A DNA stretch of 64,000 nucleotides from Planctomycetota bacterium (GCA_019636215.1 JAHBXZ010000012.1:93698-157697); one strand, 5' to 3'; shown: positions 43,901-53,223, numbered from the stretch's first letter. Notes: generated by a model from the letters alone, not told the origin. A program made the numbers and translations.

Positions 43901-45199
43901 TCAGGCAGTTTCCGTTGCCTGTCCAACTAGGGACTGCGCCCGCTGGATCAGTGCCACGGCTGCTTCGGGCCCGCCTTCTTGGTTAGTCTTGGCTTCGGTC
44001 GCCTGCAGCAGCGCTGCCAACGGGCCGGGGTCGCTGCCCAGGCTGGCGCGGGCGAAGCCAAGATAGCGCGTGGGTGTCAGAAACTGGTGATACCACTGGG
44101 CGATGCGCACCAGCCCGTCGCGCAGCCGTTCAAGCCGGTTCTGGGTAGTCACACCAACCCCGTTGCTGGGCTGGATGGATTCCTTGGGGTCAAAGCCGTA
44201 CTGCGCGGCAATGCGCGCCTTCATTTCGGCCACCAGCGACCGGTGCGCGTCGCCCGCGCGCACGAACCGCTGCACCTGCGATGTGCAGTAGCCGCACCGG
44301 GCCAGCATTTCGTCTTTGGCGATCTCGACACGCGAGCCGCAGCCGTGACAGATCGCGTCCAGTGCGCCGGTCTGCATCGCGTCGCCTTCAAAGGGTCGCG
44401 CGCAGTAACAGCCGGGGCAGGTCATCCTGTCGGTGCCCACGGCCTGGGGCGAAAACAGCCCGCACTGGGGGCAGTGCCAGTCATAGTACACGCTGTAATC
44501 CTGGCCGATCGGCGCGGCTTCGGCCACGGCCTTGGGGCCATAAATCGCCAGCAACAGCTGGTGCTGCAGCTCGGGCGATACCAGCCGCAGGTACGCGCCA
44601 ACCATTACCGAAGCCTGTACGCGCAGCCGGGCTTCCGGCGACAGGCCTTCAGGGTCCGGGGGCGAACCAAGTTGTTCACGCGCCTCAAGCAGTTCACGCT
44701 GGACTTCTAGCATTTCGAGAAACGCGGGCAACGGGGCCTCGTTGGCGCCAAAGCCGATGGCCGCCGTGGCCTGGTTCAGCTTCGCGTACAGTGCTGCGAT
44801 GCGTCCGCCAAGCCGGTAATGCAGCAGCTCAAAGCCCAGCCATCGGCGGTAGGCCGCGCGCGAATCGTCATCCGCCAGCGCGTGGGGCGGGAACACCCAC
44901 GAGGTTGTGGCCAACACGAACTCGGCCTGCTGGGCGGCTATCTCCATGGCCGCGGCGGGGTTGCTGGCATGCAGGCCGGCCGCGCGGTCAAGCTCGGCGC
45001 TGTGGTGGTTCCAGCGCTGCTGGTAGCCGGCGGGGTCCAGCATGGCCTGGCGCTGGAACTCGAGAAACGCGGGCGATTCCGTCCACTGCGTGAAGTTGAA
45101 GCCTGCCGTTGCGCCGCACTGGCCGCAACGCACCCAGGCCTGGCGGCCATCGGTGGGCCCGCCGCAACGGTCACAGCGCAGATGAATAACGTGCGGCAT
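43901..45199 (-). CDS. Multi-zinc-ribbon protein of unknown function
   Basis: The 432-residue protein has an N-terminal zinc ribbon (CDRCGGPTDGRQAWVRCGQCG), a long helical middle, and two more cysteine pairs sets (CPQCGLFSPQ...CPGCYCARP; CHGCGSRVEI...CGYCTSQ) near residues 285-350. The C-terminal part is helical. No signal peptide or membrane helix is seen. I do not recognise the family. It starts 2 bases after the stop of the membrane zinc-ribbon/TPR gene, so the two are made together and probably work together. Confidence 0.7.
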   Translation of the reverse strand: MPHVIHLRCDRCGGPTDGRQAWVRCGQCGATAGFNFTQWTESPAFLEFQRQAMLDPAGYQQRWNHHSAELDRAAGLHASNPAAAMEIAAQQAEFVLATTSWVFPPHALADDDSRAAYRRWLGFELLHYRLGGRIAALYAKLNQATAAIGFGANEAPLPAFLEMLEVQRELLEAREQLGSPPDPEGLSPEARLRVQASVMVGAYLRLVSPELQHQLLLAIYGPKAVAEAAPIGQDYSVYYDWHCPQCGLFSPQAVGTDRMTCPGCYCARPFEGDAMQTGALDAICHGCGSRVEIAKDEMLARCGYCTSQVQRFVRAGDAHRSLVAEMKARIAAQYGFDPKESIQPSNGVGVTTQNRLERLRDGLVRIAQWYHQFLTPTRYLGFARASLGSDPGPLAALLQATEAKTNQEGGPEAAVALIQRAQSLVGQATETA

Positions 45200-45201
45200 G
45201 A

Positions 45202-46236
45202 TCAGGCCGAGTTGACAGCGCCGCCAGCTGGCGGTGGTTCGTACTCTACGCCAAGGAAGCGTTGCTTGATGTGCTCCAGCTGCCGCGTGTCGCCCATTGA
45301 GTCCAACAGGTTTGCCAATGCGACGAATGCCGGCTCGTAGTTGATGCACGCATTCAGCGATGCCTTGAGTGCGCTGGCGGCATTGCCGAGATCACCCGCA
45401 TTGAACTGCGCCAGGCCGAGGTTGTAAAACACTCCGGCGGAATGAGGGTGTTTTTCCAGGATGCGCTGGTAAAGAGCAGAGGCCGACTGGAAGTCCCCCT
45501 TGTGCGCGGCCGAGTTGGCGCTGTCGAGTTCCCGGAAGCTGGTGCTGAGCTTCGATCCGCCGAAGTAGGCGCGGATCACCTGGACCAGGCTGGGGATTGT
45601 GCCGACCAGGAAAATGAAGTTCACCAGCAGCATCTTCCACACTTCCTTGCGCATGCAGACGTTGCACATGCGTTTGATCTGGTACTCATAGCCGAAGGCG
45701 ACCAACGCAAACCAGAAATAGAACACCGTGAACGCCTTGGGCTGCGAGTAAAGGTTGCACTGGTCGCAACAGCTGAAACTGGCTTCGTCACGGGGGGCAT
45801 CGGCTCCCAAGGTGAACAGCGCGTCACAATAGGGGCACCATGTCTGCGGGGTCTGCTCGCGGCCGCTCAAGTCCACCGTGGACCGGCACTCAGGACAGTG
45901 CCAGTCGCGATACATGCCGGCCTTACCCTGAAGCTCAAGGTCATCGCGGTGCTGCCTGGCCCTGGCTTGCGAGCACGCCTGGTTGATCCGGCGCAGCACG
46001 TTCTTCAGCCCGCCGCTGGTAACCCGAAACGCGTGGTGCGAGATGGCATCGCCACTTGAGTGCCAGCGAACTACGGCATTGTAAGTGTGCCCGTCTGCGC
46101 CGATCACCTGATGCAACGGGATAGCGTCCGTGCCCAGCACCAGCATGGAGTCAGTGATTGCAGCCTTGGTGGAGAACAGCCCGGTGGGCTGCCCCTGATC
46201 GTTGAGTTCCTTGAACTTGAACCGGAAGTCCGCCAA
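45202..46236 (-). CDS. Membrane protein with zinc ribbons and TPR repeats
   Basis: The 344 residues have an N-terminal beta-rich part (about 1-80) that looks like a PH-like domain, then CPEC...CPYC (about 112-136), CCDQC, two membrane helices (VFYFWFALVAFGYEY and MLLVNFIFLVGTIPSLVQVI) flanking a CNVC pair, and C-terminal TPR repeats (GDFQSASALYQRILEKHPHSAGVFYNLGLAQF). This is a sensor- or scaffold-like design, but no known family is evident. It is cotranscribed with moeA upstream and the zinc-ribbon gene downstream. Confidence 0.7.
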   Translation of the reverse strand: MADFRFKFKELNDQGQPTGLFSTKAAITDSMLVLGTDAIPLHQVIGADGHTYNAVVRWHSSGDAISHHAFRVTSGGLKNVLRRINQACSQARARQHRDDLELQGKAGMYRDWHCPECRSTVDLSGREQTPQTWCPYCDALFTLGADAPRDEASFSCCDQCNLYSQPKAFTVFYFWFALVAFGYEYQIKRMCNVCMRKEVWKMLLVNFIFLVGTIPSLVQVIRAYFGGSKLSTSFRELDSANSAAHKGDFQSASALYQRILEKHPHSAGVFYNLGLAQFNAGDLGNAASALKASLNACINYEPAFVALANLLDSMGDTRQLEHIKQRFLGVEYEPPPAGGAVNSA

Positions 46237-46256
46237 TCAGCCCCCGTTCACGACGC

Positions 46257-47465
46257 CTAACGGATGATGCGCACCACGGCCTCGGCGCCCTTCTGGACCA
46301 CGCCGTCGCCGGCGTCGATCTCGATGTAGCCGATGCTTTCACTCAGGCTGGTGATGCTGCCGCTGTCCTTGAAGGTGCTCCAGGCTACGTCGTGGTCGTC
46401 CACCTTGACGGGCAACAGGATCTGCTTGGTCTTGTCCTGCTTGACTTCGTGGCCCAGGGTCACGGTCTTGTGCGGGCGGTCAATGCCGGTGATGTGCGCC
46501 ATGCGCCGCAGCGCCGGGGCCAGAAACAGCTTGGCCGTCAGCAGGCAGCTGGTGGGATAGCCCGGCAGGCCGAAAATGGCGCACTTGCCCACGGTGCCGA
46601 ACAGCACCGGCTTGCCCGGCTTGATCGCAACGCCGTGCACGTGCACCTGGCCCAGTTCGCCCACCACTTCTTCGGCAAAGTCGCGCGCGCCTACGCTGGT
46701 GCCGCCGGAAAACACAATCGCGTGGTACTTGCCTGCGGCGTCCTTGACCACCTTCAGCAGGTCAGCCACGGTGTCTTTGACGTTTGGGCGGTAATCTGCG
46801 TCGGCACCGGCGCGACGCGCGGTGCTGACCAGCGCAAAGCTGTTGCAGTCATAGACCTGGCCGGCCTTGAGCGGCTTGCCCGGTGCGGCCACCTCGTCGC
46901 CGGTGGTGAAGATCAGCACCTGGGGCCGCGAGTAAACCTTCACTTTGGGCTTGCCGATGATGGCCAGCGCCGCCACCTGGCCGGGGCCCATCACAGTGCC
47001 GCGCTTGAGTACTACCTGGCCCTTGCCGATGTCGCTGGCCTTGGTGGCAATGTGTTCGCCCTTGCGCACGGGTATGCGAAAGCTGACAGCCCCGCCCACC
47101 ACCTGCGCGTTTTCCTGCATGACCACGGCGTTGGCACCCTTGGGAATCGGCGCGCCGGTGGCGATCTGCACGCACTCGCCACGCTTGATGCCCTTGGTGA
47201 AGGGTTTGCCCGCCAGCGCAACGCCGATGGTGCGCAGCATTGCGGGCTCGGCCAGGTCCTCGGCCATCACCGCGTAGCCGTCCATGCCCGCGCGGTCAAA
47301 CGCCGGCACGTTGATGGTGCTCTTGATGTCTTCCGCCACCACGCGACCGTCGGCATCGGCAAGGCCGACTTCTTCGGTATCCAGTACCGGCTTGACCCTG
47401 GAAAGAATCGAGTCCAGGGCGTCTTCCGCGCTGACCAGTGTTCCGAATGCCTGCTTGGTACTCAT
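46257..47465 (-). CDS. moeA: Molybdopterin molybdenumtransferase
   Basis: MoeA inserts molybdate into adenylated molybdopterin in the last step of molybdenum-cofactor synthesis. The 402-residue protein contains VPAFDRAGMDGYAVMAEDL, VQIATGAPIPKGANAVVMQEN, FTTGDEVAAPGKPL, YDCNSFALV, FSGGTSVGARDF and FGLPGYPTSCLLTAKLF. The four-domain layout is complete. Its ATG overlaps the stop of the HEAT-like gene upstream. No other moa/moe genes are in the window. Confidence 0.93.
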   Translation of the reverse strand: MSTKQAFGTLVSAEDALDSILSRVKPVLDTEEVGLADADGRVVAEDIKSTINVPAFDRAGMDGYAVMAEDLAEPAMLRTIGVALAGKPFTKGIKRGECVQIATGAPIPKGANAVVMQENAQVVGGAVSFRIPVRKGEHIATKASDIGKGQVVLKRGTVMGPGQVAALAIIGKPKVKVYSRPQVLIFTTGDEVAAPGKPLKAGQVYDCNSFALVSTARRAGADADYRPNVKDTVADLLKVVKDAAGKYHAIVFSGGTSVGARDFAEEVVGELGQVHVHGVAIKPGKPVLFGTVGKCAIFGLPGYPTSCLLTAKLFLAPALRRMAHITGIDRPHKTVTLGHEVKQDKTKQILLPVKVDDHDVAWSTFKDSGSITSLSESIGYIEIDAGDGVVQKGAEAVVRIIR

Positions 47466-48466
47466 TCTTTGTTCCTGCTGTCAGAGAGTCGTTGGATGGC
47501 ACGAACCAGTGATGTCCTGGCAAAAGGGTCGGTTTCTTTGTCCAGCGCGGCGTGCAGCTTGCCGGCCACGTCGGTGTCTTTGTCCAGCAGGCCCGCGCCG
47601 CCCTTCCATGTAACCAGGGCGTCGGCGGCGTCGCCGCGCACACCGGCGTCGGCGTGGTTCAGCGCGGCCAGAAGCTGCACGGGCGTGTCAAGCTGGGCCA
47701 CGCTGGCCGCAATCGGCAATACGCGGCGGATGAACTGGGTGCGCCGCTGGTTGTGCGGCAAGATCAACTGCATACGCAGGCTGGCCAGGCAGGCCTCGCG
47801 CCAGGCCGGGCTGGAAGTCTGCATGACGGCGGCTGCGGCATCGGCCACGTAGTAGGTGGTGTCGTCCATCAGCTCCAGCATGCGCTGTCGCGCGGCGTCG
47901 TCCTCGAACTGCACCAGCAGCGACGGCGCCCGGGCGCGCAGGCGTTCGGTTCGGCTCTTTGAGGCCGTAATCAGCAGCGGCAGGGCCTCGGGCACCTTCC
48001 AGCGGCACAGCGGCGCCAGTTGCGCCATGCGCACACCCTCTACTTGTTCCGTGCGAACGCGGGCCAGCAGCGGCTCAATGGCGTCGCGGCTGTCTATTTG
48101 ATCCAGCAGGTCGGCCACATTGCGCCGGGCGGTCGGGTCCTCGTGGCCGATATTGGCCACCAGCCCGGCCAGCGCTTTGGGGGCCATTTCGGGCTGGGCC
48201 TTCCAGCCGGCGAACACGGCCGAAAGGCAGCGCGTCTCCAGCGAGTTGGCGGCACCCAGTCGTGTCAGGGCGTGGGCCAGCGCGGGCTCCCCGGCGGCGA
48301 TCAGCGCCTGGCGGGCCTTGGGCACGGTTTCTCGGTTGTCGCCGACTTCCCACAGGCAGCCCGTGGCCCAGAGTTCGGCAATGGAAGGCTCCGCCTTTGG
48401 CGGTTCCTGCGCCGCCGCCGGGGCGGCGAACAGCAGGATAAGAAGCAGGCCTAGGCGGATGCGCAC
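47462..48466 (-). CDS. Exported HEAT-repeat-like protein
   Basis: From the GTG at 48466 the product is 334 residues: a signal peptide (LGLLLILLFAAPAAAQ), then helix pairs with HEAT-like spacing (ATARRNVADLLDQIDSRDAIEPLLARV, LNHADAGVRGDAADALVTWKGG). An upstream in-frame start at 48613 would give an Arg-rich extension that hides the signal peptide and is unlikely. It overlaps moeA by ATGA. It resembles the other exported repeat proteins here in composition. Function unknown. Confidence 0.7.
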   Translation of the reverse strand: MRIRLGLLLILLFAAPAAAQEPPKAEPSIAELWATGCLWEVGDNRETVPKARQALIAAGEPALAHALTRLGAANSLETRCLSAVFAGWKAQPEMAPKALAGLVANIGHEDPTARRNVADLLDQIDSRDAIEPLLARVRTEQVEGVRMAQLAPLCRWKVPEALPLLITASKSRTERLRARAPSLLVQFEDDAARQRMLELMDDTTYYVADAAAAVMQTSSPAWREACLASLRMQLILPHNQRRTQFIRRVLPIAASVAQLDTPVQLLAALNHADAGVRGDAADALVTWKGGAGLLDKDTDVAGKLHAALDKETDPFARTSLVRAIQRLSDSRNKE

Positions 48467-48693
48467 GTGTGACCCCGGTTTCAGGTGTCGAACCGCAAAG
48501 ATTAGCCTTGGAAGGGGCCGGTTCCAACGGGAATGTGAAGTAGTGCCGCGCCGGTGGCAACGTGGTGCCCAAGGCGGCCGGGCGGCCATTCGTGCGCGCA
48601 AGGCGCTTTTCATTCAATTTCCGGACTGCCGCCCGCCGATACACCCCTAAGCAGCCCGCCGGTGCGGGTTGTGGCTTAGCCGGAGTGATGCCC

Positions 48694-49734
48694 ATGCGCG
48701 GAATGTTCCTGTTGATTGCGATGTCGGCCCTGTTTGGCGCGGGCTGCTCTGTGATTTCGGTGATTCCGCCCCAGGCTGTCACGGCCGACGACCCCGAGCC
48801 CCGCACCATCAAGCTTTCGGAGATGTGCGCCGCGATGGGCTGGTCGTATGAAAGCGGCCCCGGCGCATACAACTACACCGCCAGCGGGCCCAAGGGCGAC
48901 CGCATTGTCTTTACCATCGGCAAGGACATCGTCAGCATCAACAGCACCAAGTGGCGCCAGGAGCGCGACACCGTGGAACTCAGGGGCCGCGACCTGCTGC
49001 TGCCCGAAAGCACCCACAACTTCGTGGCCAAGCACTTCGGCATGCACCACCTGGTGCGCAACGGCAGCAAGGCCGGCAGCGTTGACTACACCATGGACCC
49101 GATTGTCCCCGACACCGCAAGCAAGACTGAAAACCCGCAGACCCCCAAGGCCGCAATCAGCAGCGAACTGCGCGGCCTGCACATCTGCATTGATCCCGGC
49201 CACGGCGGCAAAGACATGGGCGGCGAGGCCTTTGGCGTGCAGGAAAAGACGATCGCGCTGAACGTCAGCCTGATGCTGCGCGACCTGTGCGAGCAAAGTG
49301 GCGCCAAGGTCACCATGACCCGCACCACCGACGTCTACCCCACGCTGGACGATCGCGTGGCCCTGGCCAACGGCTGCGGCTGCCACCTGTTCATCAGCGT
49401 GCACGCCAACATTGCCCCCAACAGCGACCAGGTAAGTGGCTTTGAGGCCTTCTACAACGGCAACAGCGCCGAAGGTCAGCGCTTTGCCAGGAACCTGATA
49501 GCGGCCTACGCGGCCCACAGCAACGCCCCCAACCGCGGCGCCAAGAAGGACCCGCGCGGCCTGCGGGTGCTGGAGAAGACGAAGATGACCGCGGTGCTGT
49601 TCGAACTGGGGTTCCTGAGCAACGAAGCCGAGGGCAAGCGCCTTTCGCAGAAAAGTAACCAGCAGGCTATGGCCAAGGCGCTGTGGGATGGTATAGTTGT
49701 CGAGTGGAGCAAGAAGGCTAGTGTAAGCCGCTAG
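48694..49734 (+). CDS. N-acetylmuramoyl-L-alanine amidase (amidase_3), probable lipoprotein
   Basis: The enzyme cuts the amide bond between muramic acid and the peptide in cell-wall murein. The 346 residues start with a lipoprotein-like signal (FLLIAMSALFGAGC) and a copper-amine-oxidase-N-type domain (about 60-130). The zinc amidase domain follows: CIDPGHGGKDMGGEA (His), QEKTIALNVS (Glu), ISVHANIAPN (His) and VLFELGFLSNEAE (catalytic Glu). GGAG is 8 bases before the ATG at 48694; the ATG at 48688 is too close. Its presence shows that this organism makes murein. A hairpin with T-run follows. Confidence 0.9.
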   Translation: MRGMFLLIAMSALFGAGCSVISVIPPQAVTADDPEPRTIKLSEMCAAMGWSYESGPGAYNYTASGPKGDRIVFTIGKDIVSINSTKWRQERDTVELRGRDLLLPESTHNFVAKHFGMHHLVRNGSKAGSVDYTMDPIVPDTASKTENPQTPKAAISSELRGLHICIDPGHGGKDMGGEAFGVQEKTIALNVSLMLRDLCEQSGAKVTMTRTTDVYPTLDDRVALANGCGCHLFISVHANIAPNSDQVSGFEAFYNGNSAEGQRFARNLIAAYAAHSNAPNRGAKKDPRGLRVLEKTKMTAVLFELGFLSNEAEGKRLSQKSNQQAMAKALWDGIVVEWSKKASVSR

Positions 49735-49759
49735 CAGACAAACATAGTAGTACGGTGCC

Positions 49760-49789
49760 CGCCGCGGAGACGCGGCGCGTGTCGTTTTT
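49760..49789 (+). terminator. Terminator after the amidase gene
   Basis: CGCCGCG-GAGA-CGCGGCG (49760-49777) is followed by CGTGTCG and five T. Confidence 0.65.
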
Positions 49790-49818
49790 CAGGGGTTGTC
49801 TGCCGCCCGCGCTGTCGC

Positions 49819-49846
49819 TTGCCGGGCAATCGGCCCGGCGTATACT
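49819..49846 (+). promoter_or_regulatory. Sigma70-type promoter for guaA
   Basis: TTGCCG (49819-49824) and TATACT (49841-49846) are 16 bases apart. Transcription should start near 49853. Confidence 0.6.
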
Positions 49847-49862
49847 TCACCCTCGACCCTTG

Positions 49863-49896
49863 GCGGGGACGATCAGTCGTCCCCGCTTCTGCTTTT
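49863..49896 (+). promoter_or_regulatory. Terminator-like hairpin in the guaA leader
   Basis: GCGGGGACGA-TCAG-TCGTCCCCGC is a perfect 10-bp stem with a TTCTGCTTTT tail, directly followed by GGAGG and the guaA ATG. It begins about 10 bases after the predicted transcript start. It may be an attenuator or a protective 5' stem. Confidence 0.6.
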
Positions 49897-49907
49897 GGAG
49901 GTGATTC

Positions 49908-51473
49908 ATGGCCGCCCACGAACATGTCGTGATTCTCGACATGGGAAGCCAGTACACACAGTTGATCGCCCGCCGCACGCGCGAGCTGGGCGTCTACAGC
50001 GAGATCCTGCCCCACACCACGCCGCTGGCCACCATCCGCGCCCGCGACCCGCGCGCCATCATTTTGTCCGGCGGCCCGGCCAGTGTTTATGGCGACAACT
50101 CGCCTAAGGTGGACGAAGCCATCTTCACCTGCGGCCTGCCCGTTCTGGGCATCTGCTATGGCATGCAGCTGGGCTCGCAGGTGCTGGGCGGCAAGGTGGA
50201 AAAGGGCAAGGTGCGCGAGTTCGGCCATGCCGAGCTTGATATCAAGCGCGAGGACGTGCTGCTGGCCGGCATGACCCGCGAATTGTCCGAAAAGCCAGAC
50301 GCCACGCGGGTGTGGATGAGCCACGGCGACAAAGTCACGGCCCTGCCCGCGGACTTCGAGACACTTGCCACCACGCCCGATTGCGAATACGCGGCTGTCA
50401 AGCACCGCAAGCACCCCTTCTTCGGCGTGCAGTTTCACCCTGAAGTGCGCCACAGCGTCAACGGCATGCTGGTGCTGAAGAACTTCCTGTTCAACGTCGC
50501 CCACTGCAAGGGCGACTGGCAGATGAGCAGCTTCATCGAGGAACAGTGCGAACGCATCCGCAAACAGGTGGGCAGGGGCCACGTGATCTGCGGCCTGAGC
50601 GGCGGCGTGGACAGCAGCGTGGTCGCGGCGCTGATTGCCAAGGCCATTCCCGGGCAGCTTACCTGCATCATGGTCGATAACGGCCTGCTGCGCACCGACG
50701 AGGTCGAGTGGGTGAAAGCGGCCTTTGAGGGCCACTTCAAGCTGAACCTGATTGTCGCCAACGCCGGCGAACGCTTCCTGGGCCGGCTGCATGGCGTGAC
50801 CGACCCCGACGACAAACGCAAGATCATCGGCGAAGTGTTCATTCGCGTGTTCGAAGAAGAAGCCCGCAAGGTCAAGGACGCGGACTTCCTGGCCCAGGGC
50901 ACGCTGTACCCCGACGTGATCGAATCCGTGGCAGCCCACGGCGGCCCCACGGCCATGATCAAGCGCCATCACAATGTCGGCGGCCTGCCCGATGACATGA
51001 AGTTCCAGCTGGTCGAACCGCTGCGTTTTCTGTTCAAGGACGAAGTTCGCGAAGTCGGCAAGGAACTGGGCCTGCCCGACCAATTGGTCTGGCGCCAGCC
51101 GTTTCCGGGCCCGGGTCTTGCCGTGCGCTGCCTTGGCGACATCACGCCCGAGAAACTTTTCATTCTCCGGGCGGCCGACGTGATCGTTCGACAAGAGATC
51201 GAAAAGGCCGGCTTGACCCGGCAGATCTGGCAGGCCTTTGCAGTGCTGTTGCCGGTGAAATCCATCGGCGTGATGGGCGACGAGCGCACGCATGAGTTCA
51301 CCTGCGCCATCCGCGCCGTCGAAAGCGTGGACGGCATGACGGCGGACTGGGCCAAGCTGGACTACGACCTGCTGCGCAAGATGAGCAACCGCATCATCAA
51401 TGAAGTTCGCGGCTTCAACCGGGTGGTGTACGACATCAGCAGCAAGCCCCCGGCCACGATTGAGTGGGAGTAG
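49908..51473 (+). CDS. guaA: GMP synthase (glutamine-hydrolysing)
   Basis: GuaA converts XMP to GMP with ATP and glutamine. The 521-residue protein has the class I glutamine amidotransferase domain ([29 protein letters not shown] with the Cys; [10 protein letters not shown]), the PP-loop ATPase ([16 protein letters not shown]) and the dimerisation domain ending [31 protein letters not shown] is an ideal ribosome site. A 7-mer repeat element begins 5 bases after the stop. Confidence 0.96.
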   Translation: MAAHEHVVILDMGSQYTQLIARRTRELGVYSEILPHTTPLATIRARDPRAIILSGGPASVYGDNSPKVDEAIFTCGLPVLGICYGMQLGSQVLGGKVEKGKVREFGHAELDIKREDVLLAGMTRELSEKPDATRVWMSHGDKVTALPADFETLATTPDCEYAAVKHRKHPFFGVQFHPEVRHSVNGMLVLKNFLFNVAHCKGDWQMSSFIEEQCERIRKQVGRGHVICGLSGGVDSSVVAALIAKAIPGQLTCIMVDNGLLRTDEVEWVKAAFEGHFKLNLIVANAGERFLGRLHGVTDPDDKRKIIGEVFIRVFEEEARKVKDADFLAQGTLYPDVIESVAAHGGPTAMIKRHHNVGGLPDDMKFQLVEPLRFLFKDEVREVGKELGLPDQLVWRQPFPGPGLAVRCLGDITPEKLFILRAADVIVRQEIEKAGLTRQIWQAFAVLLPVKSIGVMGDERTHEFTCAIRAVESVDGMTADWAKLDYDLLRKMSNRIINEVRGFNRVVYDISSKPPATIEWE

Positions 51474-51478
51474 CCAGG

Positions 51479-51592
51479 AATGAACAAGTGGCAATGAGCA
51501 ACGAACAATGCCCCCGTTCCTCCGATGTGGCGAGTGCCGCCGGGTGCGGGCGGTTCACGGCGTTGTTCCTTGTTCATTGTTCCTTGGTCATG
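51479..51592. repeat. 7-base-unit inverted element (locus C)
   Basis: Left arm 51479-51513: AATGAAC, AAGTGGC, AATGAGC, AACGAAC, AATGCCC. Right arm 51565-51592: GTTCCTT, GTTCATT, GTTCCTT, GGTCATG. The arms are inverted copies in the same 7-base register. The right arm lies within the lipoprotein gene and encodes part of its signal peptide. Confidence 0.85.
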
Positions 51593-52327
51593 CTGCTGGC
51601 CGCCTGCGGCGGGGGCGGGGGCAACAACGCGCCGACCGGCCCGGTGATTGCCGACCTTGGCGGCGAACGCGCACCGCGCGACATTGACCCGCTGCCTGCC
51701 TTTGACGCCACCGGCGCGCCCACCGACACCCACCGCGCGCTGGCCGGCCTGTTGCCGCTGGAATCCCTGCTTCGCGATTCGGTGGTGTACGGCGACTGGA
51801 ACGCCGAAAGCGCCGAAGTCATCACAACAGGCGACCCGGCCCGCGCCAGCCTGCCTGTGGTCTCGGCGGAGTACCAGTCCGCGCGCTTTCGCGTGCACGA
51901 TGACAACCCGAAGTCCAACGAACTTGTCGCCGTGCGCGAATACCCGCAAAGCTGCTTCCTTACGCTGATCCGCGCACCCGAACCAATGGCCGCCGATGCC
52001 ATCGCGCGCAAGCTGCGCGCGCAGGTGGCCAGCCCCGCCAAGGGCTTTGTGGCCCAGGACCCGCTGGCCATCGGCATCCGCAAAGACGGCGAACGCCCGA
52101 TGATCGACCGCTTCATGCGCATTGATCACCAGGGCGAGACCGACAAAGTCTATGTGGCCTACACCATGGTGATCGGCACGATGGTGGTCTACGCGCTGGA
52201 GGTGGAGTACCCGCCGGTACTGATTGGCCCGGACGGCAAGCCTGTCAAGCGCGTGATAGACGGCCAGCGCGGATCGCGCGTCGGCGCGGCGCTGATCACG
52301 CTGATCCACCACCAGCTGAATCCCTGA
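51494..52327 (+). CDS. Lipoprotein of unknown function
   Basis: The 277-residue product has a lipobox (VMLLAAC followed by Gly residues), so it is lipid-anchored. The hydrophobic core FLVHCSLVM is encoded by the right arm of a 7-mer repeat element, which is most unusual. The mature part is soluble (RFRVHDDNPKSNELVAVREYP, YVAYTMVIGTMVVYALEVEYPP) with no recognised domain. The start is uncertain: ATG at 51494 lies inside the left arm and has a poor ribosome site; a GTG at 51527 is also in frame. It follows guaA closely. Confidence 0.65.
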   Translation: MSNEQCPRSSDVASAAGCGRFTALFLVHCSLVMLLAACGGGGGNNAPTGPVIADLGGERAPRDIDPLPAFDATGAPTDTHRALAGLLPLESLLRDSVVYGDWNAESAEVITTGDPARASLPVVSAEYQSARFRVHDDNPKSNELVAVREYPQSCFLTLIRAPEPMAADAIARKLRAQVASPAKGFVAQDPLAIGIRKDGERPMIDRFMRIDHQGETDKVYVAYTMVIGTMVVYALEVEYPPVLIGPDGKPVKRVIDGQRGSRVGAALITLIHHQLNP

Positions 52328-52690
52328 TCAATCCTCAAACCGCACGAACGGCGCCATGCGTTCGCGACTGGCCTGCGGGATGCCACCGGCGGCTCTGGCC
52401 AGTTCGTCCATGCTGCGGATCGGCGCGGCCTTGCGTGCCTCGATGATGCGCTCGGCCTTGCGTGTGCCGATGCCGGGCAGCGAGGAAAGCTCCGCCACGC
52501 CGGCGCGGTTGACATGCACCATGGCCGGGGGCATGTCGGCCGACTTTGCCGCCGGCGGCGCGGGTTCGTCGCGGGTGAGAAAAACCGCCCCACTAAGCCC
52601 GATCAGCAGGCATGCTGTGGCCAGCAGCAGGGCGGCCTCGCGGCCCTGAAGCTGGTACCAGGCAAAGGCGGGCTCGGGGGTGGTCTGCAT
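52328..52690 (-). CDS. ComEA-like membrane-anchored helix-hairpin-helix protein
   Basis: The 120 residues have one membrane helix (about 18-37, AALLLATACLLIGLSGAVFL) and a C-terminal ComEA-type double helix-hairpin-helix: VHVNRAGVAELSSLPGIGTRKAERIIEAR. Such proteins bind DNA in competence or in unknown roles. The ATG at 52690 is preferred over upstream options that extend into the divergent ruvC. No other competence gene is nearby. Confidence 0.85.
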   Translation of the reverse strand: MQTTPEPAFAWYQLQGREAALLLATACLLIGLSGAVFLTRDEPAPPAAKSADMPPAMVHVNRAGVAELSSLPGIGTRKAERIIEARKAAPIRSMDELARAAGGIPQASRERMAPFVRFED

Positions 52691-52721
52691 GGCGATCCAA
52701 GTTAGCTCGGTGGGCGATTCA

Positions 52722-53213
52722 GTGCGAGTGCTGGGCATTGACCCCGGCACCCGCGTGGTGGGCTGGGCCGTGATAGACGACCGCAAGGGCAAGCTGAGCC
52801 TGGCCGCCACCGGCGCAATCAAAGCCAGGGCCGCTGATTACGCCCAGCGCCTGGCCGAGATCCACGCCGCGCTGCTGGATGTGATTGCGCAGCACCAGCC
52901 CGCGCAAGCTGCCATTGAGGAGGCGTTCTCCGGCAAGAACCCGCGCACCGCGCTGGTGATCGGCGAGGGCCGCGGCGTGGCGCTGGCTGCGCTTGGCCAG
53001 GCCGGGCTGACTGTGGCAGCCTACGCGGCGCGAAGCATCAAGCGCTGTGTGGCCGGCGCAGGCAGCGCCGATAAAGACGCCGTGGCGCGCATGGTGGCGT
53101 TGCAGCTGGGGCTGGCCAAGCTGCCCGAGCCCCGCGACGCCAGCGACGCCTGTGCCGTGGCCATCACCCACTGCGTGGCCAGAAGGGCCAAGGCCGCAAC
53201 CCTGGGCGCGTGA
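52722..53213 (+). CDS. ruvC: Crossover junction endodeoxyribonuclease RuvC
   Basis: RuvC cuts Holliday junctions in recombination. The 163-residue protein begins VRVLGIDPGTRVVGWAV, supporting the GTG at 52722, and has the four acidic catalytic sites: GIDPG, AAIEEAF, the SADKDAVARM region, and EPRDASDACAVAITH. Length is normal. Neither ruvA nor ruvB is adjacent. It is divergent from the ComEA-like gene and ends with a strong terminator. Confidence 0.93.
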   Translation: MRVLGIDPGTRVVGWAVIDDRKGKLSLAATGAIKARAADYAQRLAEIHAALLDVIAQHQPAQAAIEEAFSGKNPRTALVIGEGRGVALAALGQAGLTVAAYAARSIKRCVAGAGSADKDAVARMVALQLGLAKLPEPRDASDACAVAITHCVARRAKAATLGA

Positions 53214-53223
53214 CCAGCCCGAC

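Noticed and set aside
48467..48613. Longer start for the HEAT-like protein before moeA
   Set aside because: The extension is Arg/Pro/Trp-rich, not protein-like for an exported product, and the GTG at 48466 leads directly into a signal peptide.
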